Shown: positions 9,244 to 18,630, counted from the first letter of the stretch. The stretch is DNA of 64,000 bases from Flavobacterium sp. UMI-01 (GCF_019656315.1 NZ_BPLU01000067.1:110850-174849), one strand, 5' to 3'. The notes: generated by a model not told the origin, from the sequence alone. Numbers and translations are program-made.

Positions 9244-9263
9244 AACCAAGTAACTTCAAAATG

Positions 9264-9416
9264 CACCTCTGTCGCGCGAATCCTTTCGTGCCATACTTTC
9301 AATATAGATATACTTTAAATAAAAAATAACCTTTGTCTCGTTATTCAAGGAGATCGCTTCGCTTGTTTACTATCCCTCTAGTCTTCCTGCATCAGAAAGG
9401 AAAGATTATGGAAGTA
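9264..9416 (+). repeat. Dispersed intergenic repeat, family 2, copy 5 (degenerate)
   Basis: Retains the order of family-2 blocks (GTCGCGCGAATC, CCTTTGTCTCGTTATTCAAG, GATCGCTTCGCTTGTTTAC) but with many changes. The remaining DNA up to 9867 holds AT-rich sequence and a short inverted motif near 9475-9580, with no gene. A weak promoter-like TAATATTTG lies at 9829-9837, with one base too many between TA and TTTG. Confidence 0.5.
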
Positions 9417-9867
9417 ACTGTACCCAAAGACAGCTCACATTTTATATCTCAAAAATATTGACTCTTCGAAATGCTCCTAACATCGGAGTAGCGGCAAAAA
9501 ACTAACTATTATTTTGCGTATTTGCACTATTCATTTAGAATAAAATTGTTCTAAATGGCTCCTAACTTTTCCGCTAATGATAATCCTAAAAAAAGCAGGT
9601 TAGACGACTCAATCCACCGAAATTTTTAAATCTTAAGAAAGCCTACTCCTATACTTTAAATATATTAACAATATTTAATAATTTAATTAGAAAATGTAAG
9701 CCTAAAGCCAAAAACAATAACAATTCACAAACCATAACTATATAAACCAAAAAATAATGCATTTTAACGTTAAAATAAAACCTTTATCGATTATATTACA
9801 ATTCTTACACGTTATTCAAAACTAATCCTAATATTTGTAGCAGAAACAACTAAAATTTAAAATCAAT

Positions 9868-10773
9868 ATGAAAAAAATAATCTTATCATTATCGTTAGCG
9901 CTAGCATTAGTAAGCTGTAGTACAGATGCATTAGACAACAATTCAGAAATGGCTACAAATGGTAACTTATCTGCAAAAGGTGCAACTACTAAGTCGGTTA
10001 TAACAACCGTTATTCCAAGTTCTCAATTCAATTTAGTTCCTTATGACAGTCAAGAAAATAATTGTATAGCAACTGAAAGTGAAATTTATTATGAAAAAAC
10101 CGCACAAACAACAATTTCTTGGGGAGGTCCAAATAACGACATGAACTCAAAAACCGTTTATATTAAATATTTCAATACTGCTACTCATTTTGTAGTTCAG
10201 GTTCTTAGTACAAATGGTTTCTCTGATGTTATAAAAAACAATGTTTCAACTGGTTTACAGGCCGCTGCAAATACATGGGGGACACATACTTATCCTCTTC
10301 AAGCAAATTGGAAAGCTGGAGACGTAGAAACACTTTATTTACAAGTAGCTGGAAATGGTCCACAAGCTATTTTTAATATCAACTACAGTCTAATAGGATT
10401 ATGTCCTGAGGCAACTTGTGAAAATGCATTTACTGGAACTGCGGTTTCTTGCGGAACTTCTCGTGAAGCGAATTACACTTTTACTTCAAAAGAAGATTTG
10501 ACGAATTTAAAAATTCAAGGTGGTTTAACTAACTTTACTGGTTCAGATGCTGTTGTTACAATAACTGGAGGAAATTTAATTGCTTCTCAAAAAACACCTG
10601 GTGGTAGTTCAAATCGTGTTATTACTATTGAAGGAAGCGTTGCTGCTTGTGAAACAATTACAGTAAATATTAAATGGAATTCTTTCAATTCAGGAGGTTT
10701 GATCACAGGAGACTGGTCTGCTTCTGGAACAAATGTAAATGTCAATTCTATTTTACCACTTAGCTGTAACTAA
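9868..10773 (+). CDS. Surface or periplasmic lipoprotein of unknown function
   Basis: A 301-residue protein with a lipoprotein signal ending LALVSCSTD (lipobox Cys near residue 18), so it is lipid-anchored. Residues 45-185 and 190-300 look like two beta-rich domains, each bounded by cysteines; the second half is Ser/Thr/Gly-rich like an Ig-like or adhesin fold. I do not recognise a family. It has its own terminator and no co-directional neighbour close by. Confidence 0.78.
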   Translation: MKKIILSLSLALALVSCSTDALDNNSEMATNGNLSAKGATTKSVITTVIPSSQFNLVPYDSQENNCIATESEIYYEKTAQTTISWGGPNNDMNSKTVYIKYFNTATHFVVQVLSTNGFSDVIKNNVSTGLQAAANTWGTHTYPLQANWKAGDVETLYLQVAGNGPQAIFNINYSLIGLCPEATCENAFTGTAVSCGTSREANYTFTSKEDLTNLKIQGGLTNFTGSDAVVTITGGNLIASQKTPGGSSNRVITIEGSVAACETITVNIKWNSFNSGGLITGDWSASGTNVNVNSILPLSCN

Positions 10774-10797
10774 TATTCTAATTAAATTACAATTATA

Positions 10798-10828
10798 AAA
10801 AAGAGCGCAATAATGCGCTCTTTTTTTA
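10798..10828 (+). terminator. Intrinsic terminator
   Basis: AAAGAGCGCA and TGCGCTCTTT form a 10-bp stem with an ATAA loop followed by T-rich DNA. The 220 bp after it show no feature I can support. Confidence 0.88.
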
Positions 10829-11048
10829 TAAGCATTTACTTTTATCTAATCCTAAAAAGAGTAAAAATGAATATTTTGGCCACACAATGATGGACAAATT
10901 AGTTCATTTAAAAACTTTATAATACTACATTCTGTAATTCTTCCATAGTGGCAAGTTGGCCCAAATAAACTCCGCAGACTTACATAAGCAAAATTGCTAA
11001 AAAGCAAAAAAATCACTTCATAAAAAAAAGCCAATCAAATCTTTTTAC

Positions 11049-11056
11049 TACTTTTG
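11049..11056 (+). promoter_or_regulatory. Promoter -7 element of the iron-type uptake operon
   Basis: TACTTTTG matches TAnnTTTG. It overlaps the in-frame TTG at 11054, so that codon cannot be the translation start of the following gene. No clear TTG box is visible 19 bp upstream. Confidence 0.55.
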
Positions 11057-11080
11057 CACCAACTTAAAAACGGCTTAGCG

Positions 11081-11455
11081 TTGAAACTATTTTTTGCGAC
11101 TTTATTATCACTTTTACTTTTACTTCCTTCTCTAGGAAGTGTGGTGATTTACACGCAATTTAAAATGGCGCAAGACGAAATCGCTCAAACCATTTGTATC
11201 CAACGAGCCAACATCAACAACAGTTGTAATGGGCGATGCGAATTGCAAAAAAGCCTTAAAAAATACGAAGACAACGAAAAAAGAATGAACCATACTAATC
11301 TGAAAGAAAAAACAGAATTGGTTTATACGGTTGCTCCTTTTGAATTTCATTTTGACCCAAACAATACTCCTTCGATTAAAGAAGCTGTTTTTTCCGTTTT
11401 TTGCGAAAAACCTAAATCGGTTTCATTTGCCGTTTTCCATCCACCCCTCGTATAA
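11081..11455 (+). CDS. Small membrane protein with CxGxC motif
   Basis: Residues 1-25 (KLFFATLLSLLLLLPSLGSVVIY) form a signal or anchor helix. After it comes a cysteine motif, CIQ followed 11 residues later by CNGRCELQKSL. The frame runs back to TTG 11054, but that lies inside the promoter -7 element; TTG 11081 is the best start and gives 124 residues. Similar short proteins with C-N-G-K/R-C occur beside TonB receptors in Bacteroidota. Metal binding is plausible but unproven. The TonB receptor follows 83 bp downstream. Confidence 0.68.
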   Translation: MKLFFATLLSLLLLLPSLGSVVIYTQFKMAQDEIAQTICIQRANINNSCNGRCELQKSLKKYEDNEKRMNHTNLKEKTELVYTVAPFEFHFDPNNTPSIKEAVFSVFCEKPKSVSFAVFHPPLV

Positions 11456-11538
11456 ATTATAATCTTTCTGTATCTCAGAACAATTCTTTTGGATGCCAAC
11501 CAAAGGAGCATTTTGTATTATAATTTATTGAAAACCAA

Positions 11539-13698
11539 ATGAAAAAAACGTTTCTAATCCTATTGACCATCATAGGAATCTTATCGCACGCCCAAAATAA
11601 AAAAACAAAAGATACCACTCGCACAGAGCTAGACAATATTTTTGTTACCGCCAACCGAACAAAAACGTTACGCCAAGAAACTCCTGTTGCGATTAGTAAA
11701 ATAACTTCAAAAACCATAGAGGAAACTAAAGCCGTTTCCTTATTCGAGATTGCTAATAAAACCCCGGGAGTTCTTATGGTAAATCTTGGAAACGAACAGC
11801 ATATGATGGCTATTCGTCAACCCATAACCACTAATGCCTATTACCTTTATTTGGAAGATGGACTTCCCATTCGTCCTTTAGGAATCTTTAACCACAATGC
11901 CTTGTTGGAGATTAACCAATTCAACCTGCAAACTATTGAGGTAGTAAAAGGCCCTACCTCTTCCTTATACGGCCCTGAAGCTGTAGGTGGAACGATTAAT
12001 TTGATATCGCAAAAACCATCTTATTACCCTGAGTTTAAATTTGGAATCCAAGCCGATCAATGGGGCTACAAACGCATTCAAGCTGCTGGTGGTGCAACAA
12101 TAGGAAAAGTAGGATTTCACGTTTCTGGAATTTCTAGCGTACAGGAAAATTCCTGGATGGCTCATTCTGATTACAACAAAGACAACTTGAATATACGCGT
12201 TGACTACGCAATAAATGATAATACTCGTTTGATAAGTAATACCATGATTGGAAAATACTTCTCGGATATGAGCGGTAGTGTTAACGAATCTGATTTTTAC
12301 AATAGAAGCTACAAAAGCACCTCTGATTTCACCTACCGTAAATCAGAAGCTTTACGCAGTAGATTGACATTAGAACACGATTGGAATGCCAGTGCTCATT
12401 CGTATCTGACCGTTTACCATCGAGACAATAAATTAGGACAAAATCCATCGTATGGAATTCGTTGGAGTCAAACCAATAATCCAACTACTGCTACGGGTGA
12501 AATTAATTCCAATAACTTTAAAAGTTATGGTGCAGTTGGACAACACACCCAAAAATTTGATTTCTGGAACACGACTATGGTAAGTGGTGCTTCTTTTGAT
12601 TTTTCCCCTGTTACCTACTGGTCTTATTTAATCAAGCTTTCAGCAACTTTAAACCCTGGAGAAGCAGGAAAACAAACGGTCAACAAATACGAAATAGTAT
12701 CTGAACATCCTGAACTAAAAATTGCTAATTATAATGCGGATATCTACAATACAGCTGTCTTCAAACAAATTAGCTTTAGCCCTGTTTCAAAAGTGACTTT
12801 TACTTTTGGGGGGCGTTATGACAATATGAAACTGAATTACGATAATATTTTAGATCATTCAACTGGAAAAAAAACCTACGATAAGTTTACCTTTAAAGCA
12901 GGTGTAAATTACAACCCATTTAAAGAAGCGGGTTTCTACGGAAACTATTCACAAGGATTTTCACCTCCAAATATCACTACCATTTTCAGAGCAAGACCTG
13001 GAACTGGAGGAACTACGGGAAAACCAGCAGAGTTTTACTATAATTTAGAACCTGCCACTTTTGAAAATTTTGAAATAGGCGGTTGGGTTGCAGTCTATAA
13101 AAACAAACTTAATTTTGATTATGCGGCTTACTACATGGAAGGTAAAAATGAATTATTAAATATTAAACTAGAAGACAACACAACCGATTATCGTTCTGCA
13201 GGGGAAACCAGTCATAAAGGAATTGAATTTGGACTTAATTACACTCCTAATAGACAATGGCACATTCGCCTAGGCGGTACGGTAGCAGAACACCGTTACA
13301 TCGATTTTAAAGTTTCGGACGTTACCACCGATGCAATACAAAATTTAAGTGGTTACGAAATGCCATCGGCTCCAAGATGGTCTGGAAATTCAGAACTGAG
13401 CTATTACCCGAATTGGTTACCAAATTTTAGAGCTTCAGTAGAATGTCAATATGTTAGTAGTTTCTTTCAAAATCAAATCAACACCATCAGCTATGAAGGC
13501 TACACTGTATTCAATGGAAGAGTAGGTTACAAATACAAAAATGTAGAGTTTTATGGTAATCTAATGAACTTTACTGATAAACTATATGCTTATAATGCCA
13601 GTAGAGGAAATGCTAGCTCAGCCCAATCAAGCTATTATGCTGCTGCCCCAAGAACCTTTTTGATTGGATTACAATACAACCTTTGTTTGAAAAAATAA
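11539..13698 (+). CDS. TonB-dependent outer-membrane receptor, probable iron-siderophore or metal type
   Basis: A 719-residue receptor with a signal peptide (1-18, ending SHAQ). The plug domain begins with the TonB-box-like TELDNIFVTANRTKTLRQETPVAISKI region. The plug core VVKGPTSSLYGPEAVGGTINL is followed by a beta-barrel ending in an aromatic-rich strand (TFLIGLQYNL). It lacks the N-terminal carboxypeptidase-like domain of polysaccharide-type receptors, which favours metal-complex uptake. The PepSY protein starts 5 nt downstream, supporting reductive release of iron from a carrier. The substrate itself cannot be named. Confidence 0.9.
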   Translation: MKKTFLILLTIIGILSHAQNKKTKDTTRTELDNIFVTANRTKTLRQETPVAISKITSKTIEETKAVSLFEIANKTPGVLMVNLGNEQHMMAIRQPITTNAYYLYLEDGLPIRPLGIFNHNALLEINQFNLQTIEVVKGPTSSLYGPEAVGGTINLISQKPSYYPEFKFGIQADQWGYKRIQAAGGATIGKVGFHVSGISSVQENSWMAHSDYNKDNLNIRVDYAINDNTRLISNTMIGKYFSDMSGSVNESDFYNRSYKSTSDFTYRKSEALRSRLTLEHDWNASAHSYLTVYHRDNKLGQNPSYGIRWSQTNNPTTATGEINSNNFKSYGAVGQHTQKFDFWNTTMVSGASFDFSPVTYWSYLIKLSATLNPGEAGKQTVNKYEIVSEHPELKIANYNADIYNTAVFKQISFSPVSKVTFTFGGRYDNMKLNYDNILDHSTGKKTYDKFTFKAGVNYNPFKEAGFYGNYSQGFSPPNITTIFRARPGTGGTTGKPAEFYYNLEPATFENFEIGGWVAVYKNKLNFDYAAYYMEGKNELLNIKLEDNTTDYRSAGETSHKGIEFGLNYTPNRQWHIRLGGTVAEHRYIDFKVSDVTTDAIQNLSGYEMPSAPRWSGNSELSYYPNWLPNFRASVECQYVSSFFQNQINTISYEGYTVFNGRVGYKYKNVEFYGNLMNFTDKLYAYNASRGNASSAQSSYYAAAPRTFLIGLQYNLCLKK

Positions 13699-13703
13699 AT
13701 CGG

Positions 13704-15230
13704 ATGAAAAAAAATAAAACTCCAAAATGGGTTAAAAAACTCAAAAAAAATCTTTACAAATGGCACCGAACACTGGGAATTATCACAATAATCCCAGTGA
13801 TTTTTTGGTGTATTTCAGGATTGATGCATCCCATCATGGCGCATTGGTTCAAACCAACAATCGCTCATGAGAAATTAGAAGCAACTGCTATTGATTCCAC
13901 ACAAATCAAGTTGACGCTTTATGAAGTTTTACAAAAGAACAAAATCGAAACGTTCAAAAATTTCAGATTGGTTAGTTTTAATGGAAGTACTTATTACCAA
14001 GTCAAAACGAGTGCGCCCAACGAAGTTTTGTATTTCAATGCATTTGACGGAACAGAATTGAAAAATGGCGATAGATTGTATGCCGAATGGCTGTCTCGTT
14101 ATTTTCTGGACGATCAAAAAAGCACAATTACTGATATCCAATTGCAAACCACTTTTGACACCGAATACAAATATGTCAATCGCTATTTACCAGTTTGGAA
14201 ACTTAGTTTTGACCGTGATGACACTATGGATGTTTACGTAGAGACTACTTCTAGCAAATTAGCCACTTACAACCCCACTTCGAGAAAAGCACAGCTGTGG
14301 ATATTTGACACCTTCCACAATTGGAATTTTCTCGAAAGCATTACCAATAAAACAATACAAATCTCCTTAATGTTGTTGTTACTTGGTATCATTACTTTCT
14401 CTGCCTTGAGTGGTGTGGTAATTTATGGGTTCTTTTGGAACGTATTTAAAAAAACAACAGTAACAGATAACGAATCGAAGTTCAGAAAACACCATCGCAA
14501 AATCGGAATTGCGGTTTCCTTGGTAACCTTGACTTTTGCCTTTAGTGGAGGCTATCATGCCACCAAAAAACTGGAACCGTACACGTTAGACAAAATGGTG
14601 TATGCCCCTGATTTCAAAACTACTGATTTCAGCACTACAATGGCCACCATCAAACCCGATTCGACTTGGGCAAACTATTCGGTAATTCAATTCAATAAAA
14701 AATCGTATTTGCAAGTACAATTGCTTCCCAATGAAGACGGAGAATCCCATAATAAATACATCGACTGCAAAACGGGAATCGAAGACAAAACAATTGAAAA
14801 GCAATATGCTGTTTTTCTGGCTAATATATTTGCTAAAATGAAAGCAAGCCATCAGGAAGAAACCCCAGCGGATTGTTGTGATGTAGTAAACACAGCATCT
14901 TGTATTAAAGATGCATCGTTGATAAAAACCAGCTATTTATACCAATTTGACAATCGGGAATATGGTTTTGTAAACAAAAGACTTCCTGTGATTCAAATGA
15001 GCTATGATACGCTCGATAAAACTACCTTTTATATCGAACCTACCACTTCAAGATTAGCGGCATTTGTAACCAATGCCGACCGTTTGGAAGGATATAGTTT
15101 TGCCATTTTACATAAATTTTTATTTATGGACTGGGCAGGTAAAAACATTCGGGATTTGGTCATGGCTCTATCCGCATTAGGAGTTTTGGTAGTGAGCCTA
15201 CTCGGACTATATTTGTTTGTGAAGAAATAA
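13704..15230 (+). CDS. PepSY-associated transmembrane protein, probable ferric-chelate reductase partner
   Basis: A 508-residue inner-membrane protein with four likely membrane helices (about 22-42, 220-242, 262-280 and 484-505) and two PepSY-like extracytoplasmic domains; WHRTLG and KHHRKIG precede helices one and three. Such proteins beside TonB receptors are thought to reduce iron-siderophore complexes. The second periplasmic loop has a DCCD plus C cluster near residue 390, which is unusual. The frame is open back to 13683, overlapping the receptor, but the ATG at 13704, 5 nt after the receptor stop, gives the natural start MKKNKTPKW. Confidence 0.87.
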   Translation: MKKNKTPKWVKKLKKNLYKWHRTLGIITIIPVIFWCISGLMHPIMAHWFKPTIAHEKLEATAIDSTQIKLTLYEVLQKNKIETFKNFRLVSFNGSTYYQVKTSAPNEVLYFNAFDGTELKNGDRLYAEWLSRYFLDDQKSTITDIQLQTTFDTEYKYVNRYLPVWKLSFDRDDTMDVYVETTSSKLATYNPTSRKAQLWIFDTFHNWNFLESITNKTIQISLMLLLLGIITFSALSGVVIYGFFWNVFKKTTVTDNESKFRKHHRKIGIAVSLVTLTFAFSGGYHATKKLEPYTLDKMVYAPDFKTTDFSTTMATIKPDSTWANYSVIQFNKKSYLQVQLLPNEDGESHNKYIDCKTGIEDKTIEKQYAVFLANIFAKMKASHQEETPADCCDVVNTASCIKDASLIKTSYLYQFDNREYGFVNKRLPVIQMSYDTLDKTTFYIEPTTSRLAAFVTNADRLEGYSFAILHKFLFMDWAGKNIRDLVMALSALGVLVVSLLGLYLFVKK

Positions 15231-15234
15231 ACTA

Positions 15235-15303
15235 GGAGTTAGGGGTTAGGAGATGCATATTAGGTATTTGAAGTTCTATCTCTTAACCCTTAACCTCTAA
15301 CTC
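15235..15303. terminator. Long inverted repeat between convergent genes, likely bidirectional terminator
   Basis: GAGTTAGGGGTTAGGAGAT near 15236 pairs with ATCTCTTAACCCTTAACCTC near 15278 with few mismatches around a 24-nt loop. It fills the space between the PepSY gene and trmH and touches the trmH stop. Similar CTAACTCCTAACTTCTAACT sequence recurs at 17206-17225. It lacks strong T-tracts, so termination is inferred. Confidence 0.5.
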
Positions 15304-15955
15304 ATCCCCCATAATAGCGTTCTTCGATTCGCTTACTGTCTTTAATGGAATTTTTGGCCCAAGTCAGGCGTTTTTCTAGAATTTCTTCTTCTGTAAGGTG
15401 CCAATCGATATCCGAATTACGAAGGCGATTCGTCAGGTTTTGAATAATGATTGCAGCCGAAACCGATATGTTCAAACTTTCGGTAAAGCCTACCATTGGG
15501 ATTTTCAAGAAACCATCAGCTTGTTCCATAATTTCAGGAGAAAGTCCTTCTTTTTCTGTTCCAAAAAATAAAGCGCTAGGCTTGGAAATATCAAAATCTT
15601 CCAGCATGCAGTCGTTTTCATGAGGAGTGGTCGCGATGATTTGGTACCCTTTATTTTTCAACGTCTGAATGCAATTCGTGGCATTTTCATACCGATGAAT
15701 ATCCACCCATTTTTGGGCTCCAAGCGCAATTTCCTTGTCGATACGTTTTCCAAAACGCTGTTCAATCACATGAAGTCCCTGAACACCAAACACCTCACAA
15801 CTACGCATTACGGCGCTGGTATTGTGCATTTGATAAACATCTTCAACTGCAACCGTAAAATGATTGGTACGGTTATTTAAAACCTCCAAAAAACGTTCTT
15901 TGCGGTTGTCAGTCAATATATTTTCAAGAAAATTAAGGTAATCTAAATCAATCAT
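15302..15955 (-). CDS. trmH: TrmH/SpoU-family RNA 2'-O-methyltransferase
   Basis: A 217-residue SPOUT-class methyltransferase carrying the three SpoU motifs: NTSAVMRSCEVFGV (about 45-58), LFFGTEKEGLS (about 130-140) and KIPMVGFTESLNISVSAAI (about 151-169). These form the trefoil-knot SAM site. The short N-terminal extension and basic C-terminal tail match TrmH, which methylates G18 of tRNA on the ribose. Other SpoU members act on rRNA, so the substrate is a family-based inference. Confidence 0.88.
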   Translation of the reverse strand: MIDLDYLNFLENILTDNRKERFLEVLNNRTNHFTVAVEDVYQMHNTSAVMRSCEVFGVQGLHVIEQRFGKRIDKEIALGAQKWVDIHRYENATNCIQTLKNKGYQIIATTPHENDCMLEDFDISKPSALFFGTEKEGLSPEIMEQADGFLKIPMVGFTESLNISVSAAIIIQNLTNRLRNSDIDWHLTEEEILEKRLTWAKNSIKDSKRIEERYYGG

Positions 15956-16152
15956 CGAGCGTAATTTTTGGGCAAAAGTACTAACTTTAAAAAGATTTTT
16001 AAAGAACTAAGAATTAGAAACCGTTTTTTTCTCCCATTCAGTTTGCCTTCAAAACACCAAAAACAGTGTGAAGTATTGCACTCTTTTTTTGTTTGATAAT
16101 CGGTTTCAAATGGTGAAATTTGTATTTATTTCCATTTCAAAACCCATCCAAA

Positions 16153-16851
16153 ATGAAGAAAAAATTAGTCGTTTTAACCGGAGCTGGCATGAGCGCTGAG
16201 AGTGGTATCAAAACTTTTCGTGACCATGACGGATTATGGGAAGGGCATGAAGTCACTGAAGTCGCCACACCTGAGGGCTGGCACAAAAACCCTGAGTTGG
16301 TATTGGAATTTTACAACCAACGCCGTCGACAATTATTAGAAGTGGAACCCAATTTAGGTCATTTGACTTTGGCTTCTTTGGAAAACGAATTTGACGTTTA
16401 CATCATCACCCAAAATGTAGATGATTTACACGAAAGAGCAGGCAGCAACAAGGTATTGCATTTGCATGGAGAATTACTCAAAGTTCGCAGCACAAAAGAC
16501 GAAAACACACTTATTGAATGGAGAACCGACTTGGTGTTAGGTGATGTAGATTCCCATGGACACCAACTGCGCCCTCATGTCGTTTGGTTTGGAGAAGCGG
16601 TACCTGCATTAGAGGAAGCCATTGCCATTACACAAAAAGCCGACTATTTTGCTGTAATTGGTACCTCATTACAAGTGTATCCTGCAGCGGGATTGATTGA
16701 TTTTATAAAAGAGGATTGCTATTTGTTTTACATAGATCCAAAACCTGCTTCTATTGCGAATTTAAAGAATCGAGAGCTAATCCCGTTGACTGCCTCCGAA
16801 GGGATATCGTTTTTAAAAACGAAATTGATGCAATCAAACCACCAATTTTAA
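16153..16851 (+). CDS. Sir2/CobB-type NAD-dependent protein deacylase
   Basis: A 232-residue sirtuin. The NAD-binding GAGMSAESGI is at 10-19, the TQNVDDLH core at 86-93 and the catalytic His in LHLHGE at 105. FYNQRRR (Tyr 54, Arg 57) is the pair that lets CobB and SIRT5-type enzymes take succinyl-lysine as well as acetyl-lysine. The four cysteines of the usual zinc ribbon are missing: the segment between LLKVRS and RPHVVWFGE has none. The ATG at 16153 was chosen over the in-frame ATG at 16120, whose added residues do not resemble the family. It appears to be a single-gene unit. Confidence 0.93.
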   Translation: MKKKLVVLTGAGMSAESGIKTFRDHDGLWEGHEVTEVATPEGWHKNPELVLEFYNQRRRQLLEVEPNLGHLTLASLENEFDVYIITQNVDDLHERAGSNKVLHLHGELLKVRSTKDENTLIEWRTDLVLGDVDSHGHQLRPHVVWFGEAVPALEEAIAITQKADYFAVIGTSLQVYPAAGLIDFIKEDCYLFYIDPKPASIANLKNRELIPLTASEGISFLKTKLMQSNHQF

Positions 16852-16861
16852 ATTAAAAACG

Positions 16862-17156
16862 AATGCCCTACCCTGATAGAAGTGAAAATCCTTTTACTTT
16901 TTTTTCATTAACCCAAATTCCGCAATAGAAATCTACTCAACTTTATTTTTCTTCAAATTCAGGCACTTACTCAATTTTTAATCATTGACCTGAGAGCTTT
17001 GCTCGAACTGGCGAAGCAAATAGTTTACTATTCCTTCTTCAAAAAATTTCCGTGAGCACCTGAATTTATTGAAAAATTTCGTTTCCCTACGAAGTCTACT
17101 GCGTAATTTGGGTTTAAAAAAGTAAAAGATTGTAACGGATAGCAGGAAATAGCTCC
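16862..17156 (-). repeat. Composite repeat: family-1 hairpin interrupted by a TIR element
   Basis: The outer arms (16862-16904 and 17115-17156) are a family-1 repeat in inverted orientation, sharing ATCCTTTTAC/GTAAAAGATT and the TAGC/GCTATCCG blocks with 4044-4150. Inside its loop, 16910-17114, is a 205-bp element with ends AACCCAAATTCCGCAATAGA and the inverse of AACCCAAATTACGCAGTAGA (18 of 20 identical). A diverged copy of the inner element lies inverted at 58518-58692. This explains the 411-bp gap before purB; no gene is present. Confidence 0.7.
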
Positions 17157-17230
17157 AAAAAAAAATAAAAAATGAAACGAAATAATCAAAAAAACTTCGA
17201 ACATCTAACTCCTAACTTCTAACTTCTCTG

Positions 17231-17238
17231 TATATTTG
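17231..17238 (+). promoter_or_regulatory. purB promoter -7 element
   Basis: TATATTTG matches TAnnTTTG, 24 bp before the ATG at 17263. This also argues against the in-frame upstream start at 17236, which falls inside the element. Confidence 0.6.
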
Positions 17239-17262
17239 TGCCTTTCAAAAAAACACTCAAAA

Positions 17263-18609
17263 ATGACGACTTTAAACGAATTGAATGCGATTTCTCCAAT
17301 TGATGGAAGATATAGAAATAAGACTCAAAATTTAGCGCCTTTTTTCTCTGAAGAAGCCCTTATAAAATACCGTGTATTAATTGAAGTAGAATATTTTATT
17401 GCATTGTGCGAACAACCTTTACCACAATTAAAAGGAGTGGACGCTAGTTTATTTGAAAGTTTACGTAATATCTATAAAAACTTTTCAGCCGAAGACGCAC
17501 TTTGGATTAAAGAAACTGAAAAGGTAACCAACCATGATGTAAAAGCCGTAGAGTACTTTATCAAAGATGCTTTTGAGAAGTTAGGTCTTTCACAATACAA
17601 AGAGTTCATCCACTTTGGGTTGACCTCCCAAGACATTAACAATACTGCCATACCTTTATCAACCAAAGATGCTTTTGAAAAAGTTTATATGCCTTCTTTG
17701 ATTACATTGGTATCTAAATTAAAAGAATTAAGCGTAGAATGGGATGCCGTTCCAATGTTGGCACGTACCCACGGACAACCTGCTTCACCTACTCGATTGG
17801 GAAAAGAAATTCGAGTTTTCGTGGAGCGTTTGGAAGAGCAAATGCGTTTGTTATTCAACATTCCTTTTGCAGCTAAATTTGGTGGCGCAACTGGAAACTA
17901 CAATGCACACCATGTGGCTTACCCTCAAATTGATTGGAAGCAATTTGGAAATAAATTTGTTGAGCAAACACTGGGATTACACCATTCGTTCCCTACTACA
18001 CAAATTGAGCACTACGATCATTTTGCCGCTTTCTTTGACGCCTTGAAACGAATCAACAACATCATCATTGATTTAGACCGTGATATTTGGACGTATGTTT
18101 CAATGGAGTATTTTAAACAAAAAATCAAAGCTGGCGAAATTGGTTCTTCAGCGATGCCACATAAAGTAAACCCTATTGATTTTGAAAACTCTGAAGGGAA
18201 CTTAGGAATTGCCAATGCTATTTTTGAGCATCTGGCTGCCAAATTACCTATTTCAAGATTGCAACGTGATTTGACTGACAGTACTGTTTTAAGAAACATT
18301 GGAGTTCCAATGGGACATACCATCATTTCATTTGAGGCCACATTAAAAGGCTTAAACAAATTATTATTGAACGAATCCAAATTCCAAGAGGATTTAGAAA
18401 ATAACTGGGCGGTAGTAGCAGAAGCTATTCAAACCATTTTACGTCGTGAAGGATATCCAAATCCTTATGAGGCTTTAAAAGGACTTACCAGAACTAACGA
18501 AGCTATCACTAAAAAATCAATTCATGAATTTATTGGTACTTTAGAAGTTTCTGATGCTATCAAAACCGAATTATTACAAATTACACCAAGTAATTTCATA
18601 GGAATCTAA
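17263..18609 (+). CDS. purB: Adenylosuccinate lyase
   Basis: A 448-residue enzyme of the fumarase/aspartase superfamily. It performs two purine steps: SAICAR to AICAR, and adenylosuccinate to AMP, each releasing fumarate. The signature loop SSAMPHKVNPIDFEN lies near residues 295-309 and supplies the flexible catalytic Ser. The N-terminal LNAISPIDGRYRNKT and the TSQDINNTA segment bind substrate. Length is near the E. coli enzyme (456). A strong terminator follows, so it is probably monocistronic. Confidence 0.96.
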   Translation: MTTLNELNAISPIDGRYRNKTQNLAPFFSEEALIKYRVLIEVEYFIALCEQPLPQLKGVDASLFESLRNIYKNFSAEDALWIKETEKVTNHDVKAVEYFIKDAFEKLGLSQYKEFIHFGLTSQDINNTAIPLSTKDAFEKVYMPSLITLVSKLKELSVEWDAVPMLARTHGQPASPTRLGKEIRVFVERLEEQMRLLFNIPFAAKFGGATGNYNAHHVAYPQIDWKQFGNKFVEQTLGLHHSFPTTQIEHYDHFAAFFDALKRINNIIIDLDRDIWTYVSMEYFKQKIKAGEIGSSAMPHKVNPIDFENSEGNLGIANAIFEHLAAKLPISRLQRDLTDSTVLRNIGVPMGHTIISFEATLKGLNKLLLNESKFQEDLENNWAVVAEAIQTILRREGYPNPYEALKGLTRTNEAITKKSIHEFIGTLEVSDAIKTELLQITPSNFIGI

Positions 18610-18630
18610 TAAAAAACACCTGTTTTTTTT

